This document shows positions 1-7,746 of a stretch of DNA of 16,708 bases, in pieces. A program made the translations under genes and the position numbers. The notes beneath the pieces were generated by a model that had not been told where the DNA came from, searched no databases, and saw only the letters and a program-made list of their open reading frames with translations. The stretch is from Pseudomonadota bacterium. GTDB lineage: Bacteria > Pseudomonadota > Gammaproteobacteria > Steroidobacterales > Steroidobacteraceae. Position 1 is the stretch's first letter, and every line of letters begins with the position of its first letter. The stretch lies in NCBI GenBank assembly GCA_021817875.1, contig JAKAFQ010000027.1, positions 1 to 16,708 on the forward strand, in the 5' to 3' direction.

Positions 1-96
1 GCAGCGGGCGCGGGGCTGGGCGCCGTGGCAGCAGCGGGCGCGGGGCTGGGTGCCGTGGCAGCAGCGGGCGCGGGGCTGGGTGCCGTGGCAGCAGCG
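1..96. repeat. 30-bp tandem repeat encoding the Ala/Pro tail of the secretin
   Basis: Three consecutive 30-bp units lie at 1-30, 31-60 and 61-90, followed by a short partial match. Units 2 and 3 are identical, and unit 1 differs by one base. On the minus strand each unit adds ten residues (ATAPSPAPAA register) to the C-terminus of CpaC. The repeat runs into the window edge, so the copy number is not known. The unit length is a multiple of three, so copy-number changes keep the frame. Confidence 0.95.
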
Positions 97-1637
97 GCAG
101 GGGGCCTCGGCGCCGGCGTGCCGTGCATTTTTCCGAGCAGGAAGAATCCCAGATTCGAGGGGGGCGTCACATTGTCGGTCGGCAGGTGAACCTGCTCCGG
201 CGCGAGCGGTTTGGCGAGCCTCGGGGTGACCAGGATGACGAGCTCGGTGCGCCCGTCCTGAAAGTCCTGACTACGGAACAGCTGTCCGAGGATCGGAATG
301 TCTCCGAGCCCCGGAAATTTCCGGGCGGCGCTCTGCATGGCATCGTTGGTCAGCCCGGCGATGCCGATGGTCTGGCCGTCGGCGAGCTCCACCGTCGACA
401 CCGCCCGGCGCTCGGTGATCGCCGGCACCGCAAACACGCTGGAGGAGGTGATGGGACTGATGGTCAGAGAGTTCGTGGCGGTGAGCTGGCTGACGCTGAC
501 GTTGATCTTGAGGTTGATCCGCCCGTCGGCGAGCACCACCGGCAGGAAGCCGAGCTTCACGCCAAAGTCCTTGTACTGGATGCCGATGGTGCCGTTCTGC
601 TCCGGCACCGGGATGGGGAAGCTGCCGCCGGAGAGAAACTGTGCCTCCTGGCCCGATTCGGTCGTGAGGGTCGGCTCGGCGAGAATCGTGGCGAGGCCGT
701 CCTGCGCGAAGGCATCCAGCACCGCGTTCGCCACGAACGCGCCGCTCAGGTAGCTGCCGAACAGGCCGGCCGTCGAGATGCTGGGGACCGCCGGATTGAC
801 GATGGTCTGGTTCGGTCCGACGATGCCGCTCGTGCCGGGATGGCCGAGCAGCGGCAGGTTCAGGTTCGAGCCGTTCCATTGCACCGGCGGGAAGGTGGCC
901 GCGCCGTTCACCGCCCCGCCGACCCATTTGCCGCCGTTGTTGAAGGTGCCGAGAAACTGCAGGTTCATGTGCTTGACGGCATCGCGCTGCACCTCGGCGA
1001 CCCGTACCTGCAGCATCACCTCCTGGGGGCCGGCCACCTGCAGCAGGTTGATCACCTTGCCGACGTGCTGTTCATTGCCTGTGTTCATCTGCGACTGGGC
1101 GCGGAACATGATTTTCTTCTTGGCGGTGGCGGCCTGCTCGAGGTAGCTGCTGGCGATTTTCAGCGCCGCGTCCATGTCCTCGACGCTCGCGACCTTGCCG
1201 TAGAGGATGATGTTGCGGTGGGCGCTCACCACCCCGATGTGCTCGCCAGGCAGGATCTGCTCCAGCGTGTGCTCGAGGTCCGACAGATCATGCGACACGG
1301 TGACGGAGATGGCGCTGATCAGTACGCCGCGGCGGGTCCACAGGAGAATATTGGTGGTGCCGAGGTCCTTGCCGAGCACGTACAGCTGGAAGGGGTTGAT
1401 GATCAGCACATCGGCGATGTCGGGATTGCCGATCGACACCCGGCCGACCGGCGCGGCGAGCTCGACGATGCGGCTCTTGTAGATCGGCACCGTGATGGTG
1501 GTGTGCTCGCCCGCGGCGTAGACGAGCTGAGTGCCGGTGGCCGCGTGGGCGCGCGGCAGGACGAGGGTCAGGCACAGTGCCAGATACAGCGTCAGACACG
1601 GACGATGCATCAGAGCCGGGGAGTGGGGCGTTTTCAT
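1..1637 (-). CDS. cpaC: Tad/Flp pilus secretin CpaC/RcpA (3' end outside window)
   Basis: This is the outer-membrane secretin through which the Flp pilus is extruded. The frame is open from an ATG at 1637 to the window edge (545 codons, no stop). The first 32 residues are a signal peptide with a hydrophobic core, ending LPRAHA. Residues about 37-115 form the N-terminal pilus/secretin domain (VGRVSIGNPDIADV and the YVLGKDLGTTNILLW stretch). Residues about 117-170 resemble a BON domain. Residues about 205-475 are the secretin domain, with the signature VPAITERRAVSTVELADGQT around 404-423 and FPGLGDIPILGQLFRS at 441-456. From about residue 506 the chain becomes Ala/Pro-rich and repetitive. A GGAG motif lies about 10 nt before the start. 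The gene follows cpaB by 83 nt in the same operon. The next ATG (codon 10) is a possible alternative start. The family assignment is secure; the C-terminal length is unknown. Confidence 0.95.
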   Translation of the reverse strand, partial: MKTPHSPALMHRPCLTLYLALCLTLVLPRAHAATGTQLVYAAGEHTTITVPIYKSRIVELAAPVGRVSIGNPDIADVLIINPFQLYVLGKDLGTTNILLWTRRGVLISAISVTVSHDLSDLEHTLEQILPGEHIGVVSAHRNIILYGKVASVEDMDAALKIASSYLEQAATAKKKIMFRAQSQMNTGNEQHVGKVINLLQVAGPQEVMLQVRVAEVQRDAVKHMNLQFLGTFNNGGKWVGGAVNGAATFPPVQWNGSNLNLPLLGHPGTSGIVGPNQTIVNPAVPSISTAGLFGSYLSGAFVANAVLDAFAQDGLATILAEPTLTTESGQEAQFLSGGSFPIPVPEQNGTIGIQYKDFGVKLGFLPVVLADGRINLKINVSVSQLTATNSLTISPITSSSVFAVPAITERRAVSTVELADGQTIGIAGLTNDAMQSAARKFPGLGDIPILGQLFRSQDFQDGRTELVILVTPRLAKPLAPEQVHLPTDNVTPPSNLGFFLLGKMHGTPAPRPPAAAATAPSPAPAAATAPSPAPAAATAPSPAPA

Positions 1638-1720
1638 TGTTGGTGTTCTCCGGATGGGGCTGCGTCCTGGTGTGCGGATGTGTGCGGAATGAAGCCTGGT
1701 ATGGGTGTTCGACGGAGCGT

Positions 1721-2518
1721 TCAGCCGGACGATCGTACCCGCTGAATGTCGGTGCCTCGGATGATGATGATGCTGTGGTCGGTCGGCCGGTGCGCGGCGA
1801 CCCGGATCGGATGCGCAATGCGGCGTCTCCTGCGCGGCGGCGTCCTCACGGCGAGCCGCGTCGGAGTGTTGATTGCATTCGGGCTGCGCAGGGTCAGCTG
1901 GATGCGGCCTTCGGTCGTCGCTTTCACCAGGATGTCGGCCTGCTGCGGGGTCACCTCGAGCGTGACGGCCTGCACGACCACCGGGGAGTTCTTGTTCCGC
2001 GAGTCGGTCTGATCGACGGCGAGCACCAGCAGATCCTGCAGGACCGTCCGCGTCACGGCCCGCTGGTCGACCATGCGGGCTTCCACGACGTCGACGTGGT
2101 TGCCGGGCAGCAGGAAGCCGGCCACCCCGATCACATCGTTGACATGGACGGTGATCGCGCGCATGTCGGGCGGCAACATGGCCGCGAGCAGGCTGCCGGT
2201 TGCCTTCTTCGTGAACTGGCGTTTCAGCAGGATCTCACCCGGGAGGATTTTCTCGAGCGCGATCATGCCCGTGACCTGCTTCGGATCGCCGAAGGCATCG
2301 CCGATCGGCGCGCCCTTCGGCAGCGTGATCACGCTGAGGTAGCGCGACTGCACTTTTTCCCCGAACGGAATCTCCATGGTCGCGACGACGACCGGGCTCT
2401 GCGCCCGGGCGGTGGGGTCGTGCAGATGCGCCCGCACCCAGCCGCGGGCGATCCAGGCCGCCCCCACGGCGAGCACGAGAGACAACAGGATCAGCGTAAC
2501 GCCGCGTCGCTTGAACAT
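1721..2518 (-). CDS. cpaB: Flp pilus assembly protein CpaB/RcpC
   Basis: CpaB/RcpC is a periplasmic, inner-membrane-anchored Tad component thought to assist the secretin. The 265-residue protein opens with a basic stretch and one membrane segment (about residues 7-24). A SAF domain follows (about 42-105, including IPFGEKVQSRYLSVITLPKG). The conserved CpaB core spans about 118-222, with VNDVIGVAGFLLPGNHVDVV and a TRTVLQDLLVLAVD stretch. The C-terminus keeps the family's final RGT-type strand (IIIIRGTDIQRVR), reached through an unusual Arg-rich linker (RRRRR at about 229-233). GGAGG at 2527-2531 sits 8 nt upstream of the ATG and supports this start. The gene lies between the AAA+ ATPase (40 nt upstream) and the secretin. 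Confidence 0.93.
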   Translation of the reverse strand: MFKRRGVTLILLSLVLAVGAAWIARGWVRAHLHDPTARAQSPVVVATMEIPFGEKVQSRYLSVITLPKGAPIGDAFGDPKQVTGMIALEKILPGEILLKRQFTKKATGSLLAAMLPPDMRAITVHVNDVIGVAGFLLPGNHVDVVEARMVDQRAVTRTVLQDLLVLAVDQTDSRNKNSPVVVQAVTLEVTPQQADILVKATTEGRIQLTLRSPNAINTPTRLAVRTPPRRRRRIAHPIRVAAHRPTDHSIIIIRGTDIQRVRSSG

Positions 2519-2558
2519 GACGAAAACCTCCCGGGTCGGTGCGTGGCCGCGCGCAGCA

Positions 2559-3878
2559 TCAATGGCGCGCCTCCACGAAGTAGTTCTTCCATGCCCATTC
2601 GACCGCTTCCAGTTTCACCCGGTCGCAGGCCCCGAAATACGCGGCGTGATCGAGCGCCATGTCGATCAGGTCGCGCGGATGACACGGCAGCAGCGGTACC
2701 CTGCCGGGACGGTGCAGGCGGTCGATGACGTCCTGGCAGATGGCGGCATCGTAGGGTACACCGTGCTGCTCGCAGACCTGCCGCCATATGTCGTGATACT
2801 GCTGGGGAGTGAGCTCCTGGAACTGGATCTTGTAGCCGATCCGCCGGAGGAACGCCTCGTCGGCGAGATCGGCCGGCTCCAGGTTGGTGGAAAACACCAG
2901 GATGAGATCGAACGGGACCGAGAAATGCTGCCCGGTCGAGAGGCAGAGATAATCGCGGCTTTCTTCCATCGGGACGATCCAGCGGTTGAGGATCGCGCGC
3001 GGCGCGACCCGCTGCCGTCCCAGATCATCGATGATGAATGTGCCATTGGTGGCCTTCAGCTGCAGCGGCGCCCGGTACTGACGGGTCGGCGGATCGAACT
3101 GCACTTCGAGCATCTCGGGAACCAGCTCGCCGCCGGTGATGACGAGCGGCCGGCGGCACAGCAGGAAGCGCGGGTCGTGTCCGTCGTCGAACAACACCCC
3201 GGAGCTTTGCGTCCCGACCGGCACGTGAATGGTCGGATCGAAGATCTGGATGATGGTATCGCCCACCGAAATCGAGTGCGGTACGAGCACGGTGTCGGGC
3301 AGCAGGCGGGCGAGGCGTTGGGTGATGTAGGTCTTGCCGGTGCCGGGCTCGCCGTAGACGAATATGGCCTTGCCGGAGTTCAGCGCGGGGCCCAGCCGGT
3401 CGAGCATGTCGCCGTTGAGCACGACGTCCATGAACGCGGTGCGCATCAGCTCGCGCGTCACCAGCCGATCGTGCACCGACTGCTGCCGGACCACCTGGGT
3501 GTAGCTTTCGAGCGGCACGGGCGCCGGCCCGAGGTAACCGCTGCGGATCAGGGCATCCTGTGCGCTCTCGCGGCCGCGCTCGGTGAGCGCGTAGCGCAGG
3601 CTGTTTTCATCCGGACTCGGACTGCGCACCTCGATGCGGCCTTCGCGGCGCAGGAACGCGAGGGCTTCCTCCAGGATCGCTCCGGCGAGGGCGGTGCGCA
3701 GGCTGAGTGCCGGCAGCGTGAGGATGCCGCCGTCGTAAAGATGTTTCTCGACGAGGTCGCACATCATCCCGAGGCGCAGACCGGTGTCGGCGGCCCTCTT
3801 GGGCCGGGGTGCCAGGCGGGCCGCCATTGATACGGCCGGGGTGATGTCGCGGTCAATCTCACTTGGAGAAATGCTCAC
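2559..3878 (-). CDS. AAA+ ATPase with N-terminal winged-helix-like region, Tad-locus associated
   Basis: A 439-residue cytoplasmic ATPase inside the Tad operon. Residues about 35-118 look like a winged helix-turn-helix (helix-rich LRTALAGAILEEALAFLRREG followed by a beta-wing-like segment and ALTERGRE). The AAA+ core has Walker A GEPGTGKT at 176-183, Walker B FIIDDLG at 281-287, a sensor-1-like FSTN at 329-332 and a candidate arginine finger in FLRRIGYK (343-350). A helical lid ends with LPCHPRDLIDMAL. It is not the canonical TadA motor (a VirB11/PulE-type ATPase) and resembles MoxR/RavA-like remodelling ATPases more. The start is GTG at 3878, with GGAG about 12 nt upstream and only 4 nt after the cpaA stop, which implies translational coupling. 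A remodelling or regulatory role in pilus assembly is inferred from position only. Confidence 0.85.
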   Translation of the reverse strand: MSISPSEIDRDITPAVSMAARLAPRPKRAADTGLRLGMMCDLVEKHLYDGGILTLPALSLRTALAGAILEEALAFLRREGRIEVRSPSPDENSLRYALTERGRESAQDALIRSGYLGPAPVPLESYTQVVRQQSVHDRLVTRELMRTAFMDVVLNGDMLDRLGPALNSGKAIFVYGEPGTGKTYITQRLARLLPDTVLVPHSISVGDTIIQIFDPTIHVPVGTQSSGVLFDDGHDPRFLLCRRPLVITGGELVPEMLEVQFDPPTRQYRAPLQLKATNGTFIIDDLGRQRVAPRAILNRWIVPMEESRDYLCLSTGQHFSVPFDLILVFSTNLEPADLADEAFLRRIGYKIQFQELTPQQYHDIWRQVCEQHGVPYDAAICQDVIDRLHRPGRVPLLPCHPRDLIDMALDHAAYFGACDRVKLEAVEWAWKNYFVEARH

Positions 3879-3882
3879 GAGG

Positions 3883-4434
3883 TTAGCTCCACATGAGAAC
3901 GATCACAGTGCCGCAGACGATCGCGAGTCCATAGGGGAAGCGGCGCCGCGCCGCGTCGTCGGGCGGGGCATCGATTCGCGCCCGGGCGCCGCTCGTGCAC
4001 AGAACCCACGCTCTGAGCTTCCAGCGCCTGAGCATCGGCGCGAACGCGGTCGGTGCGCTGACGGCGAACACGGCGAGCGCGCCGATCATGCCTGCGATCA
4101 GCGTCCAGCATGCGGCAAGGAGCGCGCCCTGCGGTCCGAGGTAGGCGCCGACGGCCGCCATCGCTTTGACGTCCCCCGCGGCGAAGCCGCGCGCCAGAAA
4201 CAACGGCAGAAAGACGCCGAATCCGACCAACAGCCCGAGAGCGCCGTGCAGCAGGCCGCCGCCGCCGGACTGCAGACCATTGAGCGCCAGGCCGAGCGCC
4301 GCGCCCCCCAGGGTCAATGTGTTGGGAATGCGATGTGTTGCGAGATCAGACACCGCCACCAGCGTGACGAAGGCGAGCAACGCGGCCGTCCCCGCCTCGC
4401 TTTCGAAGGAGCCGCCCGCCGCCAAGAAGGACAT
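3883..4434 (-). CDS. cpaA: Prepilin peptidase CpaA/TadV (A24 family)
   Basis: An inner-membrane aspartic protease that cleaves the leader of Flp pilins and related pseudopilins. The 183-residue protein has several hydrophobic segments and the two catalytic aspartates of the A24 family: D30 in SDLATHRIPN and D88 in GFAAGDVKAMAAVG. It lacks the long N-terminal methylase domain of PilD, as is usual for TadV/CpaA. A strong GGAGGTGATC Shine-Dalgarno sequence precedes the ATG. It lies 89 nt downstream of flp, across a perfect palindrome, and 4 nt before the ATPase start. The C-terminal 40 residues are polar and Arg-rich apart from a final hydrophobic stretch (about 169-182). Confidence 0.93.
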   Translation of the reverse strand: MSFLAAGGSFESEAGTAALLAFVTLVAVSDLATHRIPNTLTLGGAALGLALNGLQSGGGGLLHGALGLLVGFGVFLPLFLARGFAAGDVKAMAAVGAYLGPQGALLAACWTLIAGMIGALAVFAVSAPTAFAPMLRRWKLRAWVLCTSGARARIDAPPDDAARRRFPYGLAIVCGTVIVLMWS

Positions 4435-4484
4435 GCCCGATCACCTCCGCCCGGTTGTCGCCCGTGACCGTCTGCCGGTCGACC

Positions 4485-4511
4485 GATGGGGCGCCGATGG
4501 GGCGCCCCATC
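4485..4511. promoter_or_regulatory. GC-rich palindrome/hairpin between flp and cpaA
   Basis: The perfect 16-bp palindrome GATGGGGCGCCCCATC occupies 4496-4511. An additional copy of its first 11 bases (GATGGGGCGCC) begins at 4485, so two alternative hairpins could form. It lies in the flp-cpaA gap, just after the flp stop, where a stem-loop could stabilise flp mRNA or attenuate readthrough. There is no T-tract. The role is inferred. Confidence 0.5.
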
Positions 4512-4523
4512 AGTCTGGCGCGC

Positions 4524-4706
4524 TCAATACGCGCTGCTCACGTAGCCGGCGAGCGTGGTGATGGCAGTCGCGACATCCTTGCCGAGGGTGCTGAATGCCA
4601 GCACGCAACCGGCCGCGACGAGGCCTCCGGCGATCGCGTATTCCACCATCGTCAGGCCTTGGTCCTGCTTCCACAGCGCAATGAGCGCCCGTTTCAAGCT
4701 GTTCAT
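4524..4706 (-). CDS. flp: Flp-type class IVb pilin
   Basis: The major structural subunit of the Tad pilus. It is 60 residues, the usual size for Flp. A short basic/polar leader (MNSLKRALIALWKQDQG) ends at the prepilin peptidase site G17, followed by LTMVEY with the expected Glu at +5 and Tyr at +6. The remainder is one hydrophobic helix and a short C-terminus ending in Ser-Ala-Tyr. The frame extends upstream to 5144, but the 60-residue form is chosen because of the pilin leader and a GGGAG about 8 nt before this ATG. It is the first gene of the minus-strand Tad operon, and CpaA, encoded next, is the likely processing enzyme. Confidence 0.95.
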   Translation of the reverse strand: MNSLKRALIALWKQDQGLTMVEYAIAGGLVAAGCVLAFSTLGKDVATAITTLAGYVSSAY

Positions 4707-5001
4707 CGAGGTGTCTCCCGGTGAGTGAGGGTGTTGACGCCGCCGCCCGGAGCCGAATCGGCAACGCGACGCGCCGGTGTTGTCGGATTCAGGGTCGTAA
4801 AATCCCGCCGGAGGCGCTAGGACGTCTTTGCCCAACCTCGGGAGAATTTTGCGTGCATCCGCCGTGTCGGTCCGGTCGAGACAAAATCGTCCGGATCCGC
4901 GGCAAAACACTCCTACCGGATGCGCCGGAGGGTCTGCGAGCGTATCGAGAGGCCGTTCTTCCGGTCCTCGAGTGCGCCATCGCGCAACGGTTGCAGACAA
5001 C
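4707..5001. other. Divergent intergenic/promoter region between flp and the GT-C gene
   Basis: This 295-bp gap lies between oppositely transcribed genes and must hold the promoter of the Tad operon and probably that of the glycosyltransferase pair. I could not find a convincing -35/-10 pair or a sigma-54 GG-N10-GC match with a good T-rich -12 element on either strand. Short AT-rich islands occur near 4797-4803, 4855-4860 and 4881-4886. Confidence 0.5.
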
Positions 5002-6501
5002 ATGAGCAGCGTCGGGGAAATCGCATCGCCTGCGGTGTCGGGCCGCTCGATCGGGCGCCTCGGGCTTTCCTGGGCGGTGCTGCTCGGGGCGGCGGCCTTC
5101 GTGCTGGCGCTGCTCAGCGGGGTGGTGCACTTCGATCCGGACACCTATTGGCAGATTGTCACCGGGCGGTGGATCCTCGCGCACGGTTCCGTTCCGACAC
5201 ACGACATCTTCTCCTTCACCCGCCACGGGGCGCGCTGGGTGGCGCAGGAATGGGGCGCGGAGCTGCTGGTGGCGCTCGTATACGGACGGGCGGGCTGGGC
5301 GGGACTGACGGTGCTCGCCGCCCTGTCCTTTGGGCTGACGATCGCGTATCTGGCGCGCTTCCTGCTGTCGCGCATGGAGCCGCTGCATGCGGTGCTGTTC
5401 ACCGTCTTTGCCGGCTGCATGATGTTCAACTACATCATCGTCAGACCGCACGAGCTCGCCTGGCCGCTGACGGCGGTGTGGTTCGGCACGCTGATCCGCA
5501 GCAGCGAGGCGCATCGCGCGCCGCCCTGGTGGCTGCCCGGGGTGATGCTGCTCTGGGCGAATCTGCACGGCAGCTTCATCCTGGGGCTCGCGCTCGCGCC
5601 GGTGATCGGGCTCGAGGCGTTCAGCGGCGCGAAGCCGAACTGTAAGCCCGCCGCGTGGCGCTGGGGCATGTTCCTCGCGGCGGCATTCGGCTGTGCGCTG
5701 CTCAACCCGCAGGGCTGGCGGCTGCTGGTGTTTCCATTCCATCTGCTCGGCATGCCGGTTCTCGGGCGCCTGACGGAGTGGCAGCCGCCGAATCTGCAGC
5801 ATCCGCAGGTCTTCGGGTTGTGGCTGCTCGTGGTGTTCGGGCTGTCGTTCGCGGGGCGGTTCAGGCTGCCGCCCGCCCGCTCGCTGATGCTGACGGGGTT
5901 GATCTATTTCGCGCTGCAGCATGTGCGCAACGTGTCACTCCTCGGATTGATCTCACCGTTCCTGATCGACACCCCGCTGGCGGCGCTGTGGCGCCGGCAG
6001 CCCGGCCGCGGGCAGGACGCGCAGGGGCTCGACCGGTGGTTCGGCGCGCTTGCCGCGCCCGCCCGTGTGAGGGCGGTTTGCGCGACGCTGGTGCTGGCGG
6101 GGGCGCTCGGGATCGCGATCGTGAGCGTGCAGCGGCCGCGACCGCCGGCGCAATACACGCCGCGTGCGGCGCTCGATGCGCTGTTGGCGAAGCGGCCGCA
6201 GGCGCGGATCTTCGATGATGCGAACTTCGGCGGCTATCTCATATTCCGCGGCGTCCCGGTGTTCGTCGATCCCAGGGTCACGGTGTACGGCGATGCCTTC
6301 CTGCGCCGCTACTTCGATGCGCTCGAGCTGAGCCCGCAGGGACATGTGAGGGCGCTGCTCGCCAGATACCGGATCGATGCGATTCTGCTCGGACCGGAGT
6401 GGCCCATGGTGAGGGTGCTCGATCGGTTGCCGGGCTGGAAGCGCGTGTATGCGGACAAGGTGGCGGTCGTCTACCTGCGCAGAGGCGGGCCGGGCGCATG
6501 A
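5002..6501 (+). CDS. Polytopic membrane protein, GT-C-like putative glycosyltransferase
   Basis: A 499-residue inner-membrane protein with roughly nine to eleven hydrophobic segments up to about residue 378 and a C-terminal soluble domain (about 385-492). After the first membrane segment comes a loop with acidic residues (FDPDTYWQIVTGRWILAHG, D45 and D47) and a later HDIFSFTRHGARWVAQEW, a pattern seen in uncharacterised GT-C-like proteins. The tail contains FGGYLIFRGVPVFVDPRVTV (about 409-428) and a YRIDAILL stretch, also typical of that family. The sugar donor and acceptor cannot be told from sequence. The frame is open from 4828, but the first 58 codons are Arg-rich and unlike protein, so I place the start at 5002. 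The Shine-Dalgarno sequence is poor. The stop overlaps the next gene (ATGA), indicating coupling with the GT2-GtrA enzyme. Confidence 0.75.
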   Translation: MSSVGEIASPAVSGRSIGRLGLSWAVLLGAAAFVLALLSGVVHFDPDTYWQIVTGRWILAHGSVPTHDIFSFTRHGARWVAQEWGAELLVALVYGRAGWAGLTVLAALSFGLTIAYLARFLLSRMEPLHAVLFTVFAGCMMFNYIIVRPHELAWPLTAVWFGTLIRSSEAHRAPPWWLPGVMLLWANLHGSFILGLALAPVIGLEAFSGAKPNCKPAAWRWGMFLAAAFGCALLNPQGWRLLVFPFHLLGMPVLGRLTEWQPPNLQHPQVFGLWLLVVFGLSFAGRFRLPPARSLMLTGLIYFALQHVRNVSLLGLISPFLIDTPLAALWRRQPGRGQDAQGLDRWFGALAAPARVRAVCATLVLAGALGIAIVSVQRPRPPAQYTPRAALDALLAKRPQARIFDDANFGGYLIFRGVPVFVDPRVTVYGDAFLRRYFDALELSPQGHVRALLARYRIDAILLGPEWPMVRVLDRLPGWKRVYADKVAVVYLRRGGPGA

Positions 6502-7670
6502 GTGTCACCGCCCTCGAGTGCGGCTCGCTTCTCGGCCGGCGCGCCGCGCCGCGGGATGGGGCGGGACCGCGGCGGCGGGGCTACGACCTCGCGGTGGTGA
6601 TCCCGACCTATTGCGAGCGGGAGAACATCGGGGAGATCGTACGGCGGTTGCGTCACGTGCTCGGTGGCATTCGCTGGGAGGCGATATTCGTCGATGACGA
6701 TTCCCCGGATGGCACCGCGCAGGCCGTGCGGGCGCTCGGCCTCGGGGATCCACGGGTGCGCTGCCTGCAGAGGCTCGGCCGTCGAGGGCTCGCGGGGGCG
6801 TGCATCGAGGGCATGCTCGCCAGCTCGGCGCCTTATCTTGCGGTCATGGATGCCGATCTGCAGCATGACGAGGCGATCCTGCCGCAGATGTTGCACGGGC
6901 TGAGGGAAGAGGGCGCGGAGCTGGTGGTGGCGACGCGATATGCCGGGACCGGCAGCCTCGGACAGTGGCAGGCGTCACGGGCGCGCATCAGCCGCGGCGC
7001 GACCCGTCTCGGTCATCTCGTGTACCGCCATCCGGTCTCCGACCCCATGAGCGGGTTTTTCATGTTGCGCAGAACGCTGCTCGAGGAGGCGGTGCGTGCG
7101 CTCTCGACCTCGGGGTTCAAGCTGCTGCTCGACATCCTGGCGACAATCAAGCGGCCCATGGCGATCAAGGAGGTGTCCTACACCTTCCGCAGGCGCACGC
7201 ATGGACAGAGCAAGCTCGACAGCGTGGTGGCGTGGGACTTCGGGATGCTGATGCTGGACAAGCTCATCGGCCGGTATGTTCCGATGCGCTTCGTGGCGTT
7301 CTCGCTGGTGGGCGGCGCGGGCATCGCCGTGCACATGCTGATCATCTCGCTGTTGTTCGCATTTGTCGGCCTGGGCTTTGCGACCGGGCAGGCGGTGGCG
7401 GCGGCGCTCACCATGGTGTTCAATTACGCCGTCAACAATGCGCTGACATACCGCGACCAGCGCCGGCGCGGGTTCGCCTGGCTCACCGGACTGGCGTCGT
7501 TCATGGTGGCCTGCAGCCTGGGGGCGCTGGCGAACGTCACTCTCGCGGCCGATGTGTTCGCGCGGCACGCGCCGTGGGTGCTCGCCTCGCTGGCGGGGAT
7601 CAGCGTGGGCGCGGTGTGGAACTACGCCATGACGAGCCGCTTCACCTGGGGCAAGACCCGCACCGCCTGA
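6498..7670 (+). CDS. Polyprenol-phosphate glycosyltransferase (DPM1-like GT2) fused to GtrA domain
   Basis: A 390-residue protein. Residues about 30-250 form a GT-A fold family-2 glycosyltransferase of the dolichol-phosphate mannose synthase type: VVIPTYCERENI (33-44), DDDSPDGT (66-73), the metal-binding DADLQHD (118-124), SDPMSGFFMLRR (181-192) and the HGQSKLD element (235-241). Residues about 262-385 are a GtrA-like domain with four hydrophobic helices (start MRFVAFSLVGG, end NYAMTSRFTWG). It probably loads a sugar onto a polyprenyl phosphate at the cytoplasmic face, with the GtrA part anchoring it or assisting flipping. ATGA overlap with the upstream GT-C-like gene suggests that protein is the periplasmic user of the lipid-linked sugar; this pairing is inferred. 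The start is chosen by the 4-bp overlap, and the in-frame extension to 6399 lies inside the previous gene. Confidence 0.9.
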   Translation: MSVTALECGSLLGRRAAPRDGAGPRRRGYDLAVVIPTYCERENIGEIVRRLRHVLGGIRWEAIFVDDDSPDGTAQAVRALGLGDPRVRCLQRLGRRGLAGACIEGMLASSAPYLAVMDADLQHDEAILPQMLHGLREEGAELVVATRYAGTGSLGQWQASRARISRGATRLGHLVYRHPVSDPMSGFFMLRRTLLEEAVRALSTSGFKLLLDILATIKRPMAIKEVSYTFRRRTHGQSKLDSVVAWDFGMLMLDKLIGRYVPMRFVAFSLVGGAGIAVHMLIISLLFAFVGLGFATGQAVAAALTMVFNYAVNNALTYRDQRRRGFAWLTGLASFMVACSLGALANVTLAADVFARHAPWVLASLAGISVGAVWNYAMTSRFTWGKTRTA

Positions 7671-7746
7671 TCGGGGGAGTCGCGCGAGTCTCCGGGGCGC
7701 GCCCGGGTCGAGTGCGCGATGCGGCCGGAGCGCCCGGCGGCGGGAA

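Noticed and set aside
123..1745. Long plus-strand open frame opposite the secretin gene
   Set aside because: The minus strand encodes a complete secretin with signal peptide and signature motifs. The plus frame gives an Arg/His/Asp-rich chain of no recognisable fold, as expected from high-GC antisense.
2376..3830. 484-codon plus-strand open frame opposite the AAA+ ATPase
   Set aside because: Antisense shadow of a gene with clear Walker A and B motifs; the composition is not protein-like.
4828..5001. 58-codon N-terminal extension of the GT-C-like protein
   Set aside because: It is Arg/Ser-rich and precedes a normal membrane-protein start at 5002. It probably covers promoter DNA.
4789..5922. 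377-codon minus-strand open frame over the flp upstream region and GT-C gene
   Set aside because: The sequence is Gln/Arg/His/Pro-rich with no domain, and it lies opposite a well-supported membrane protein.
7690..7730. CTCCGG/CCGGAG pairing after the GT2-GtrA gene as a terminator
   Set aside because: The stem is short with a 29-base loop, in GC-rich sequence where such pairs arise by chance.
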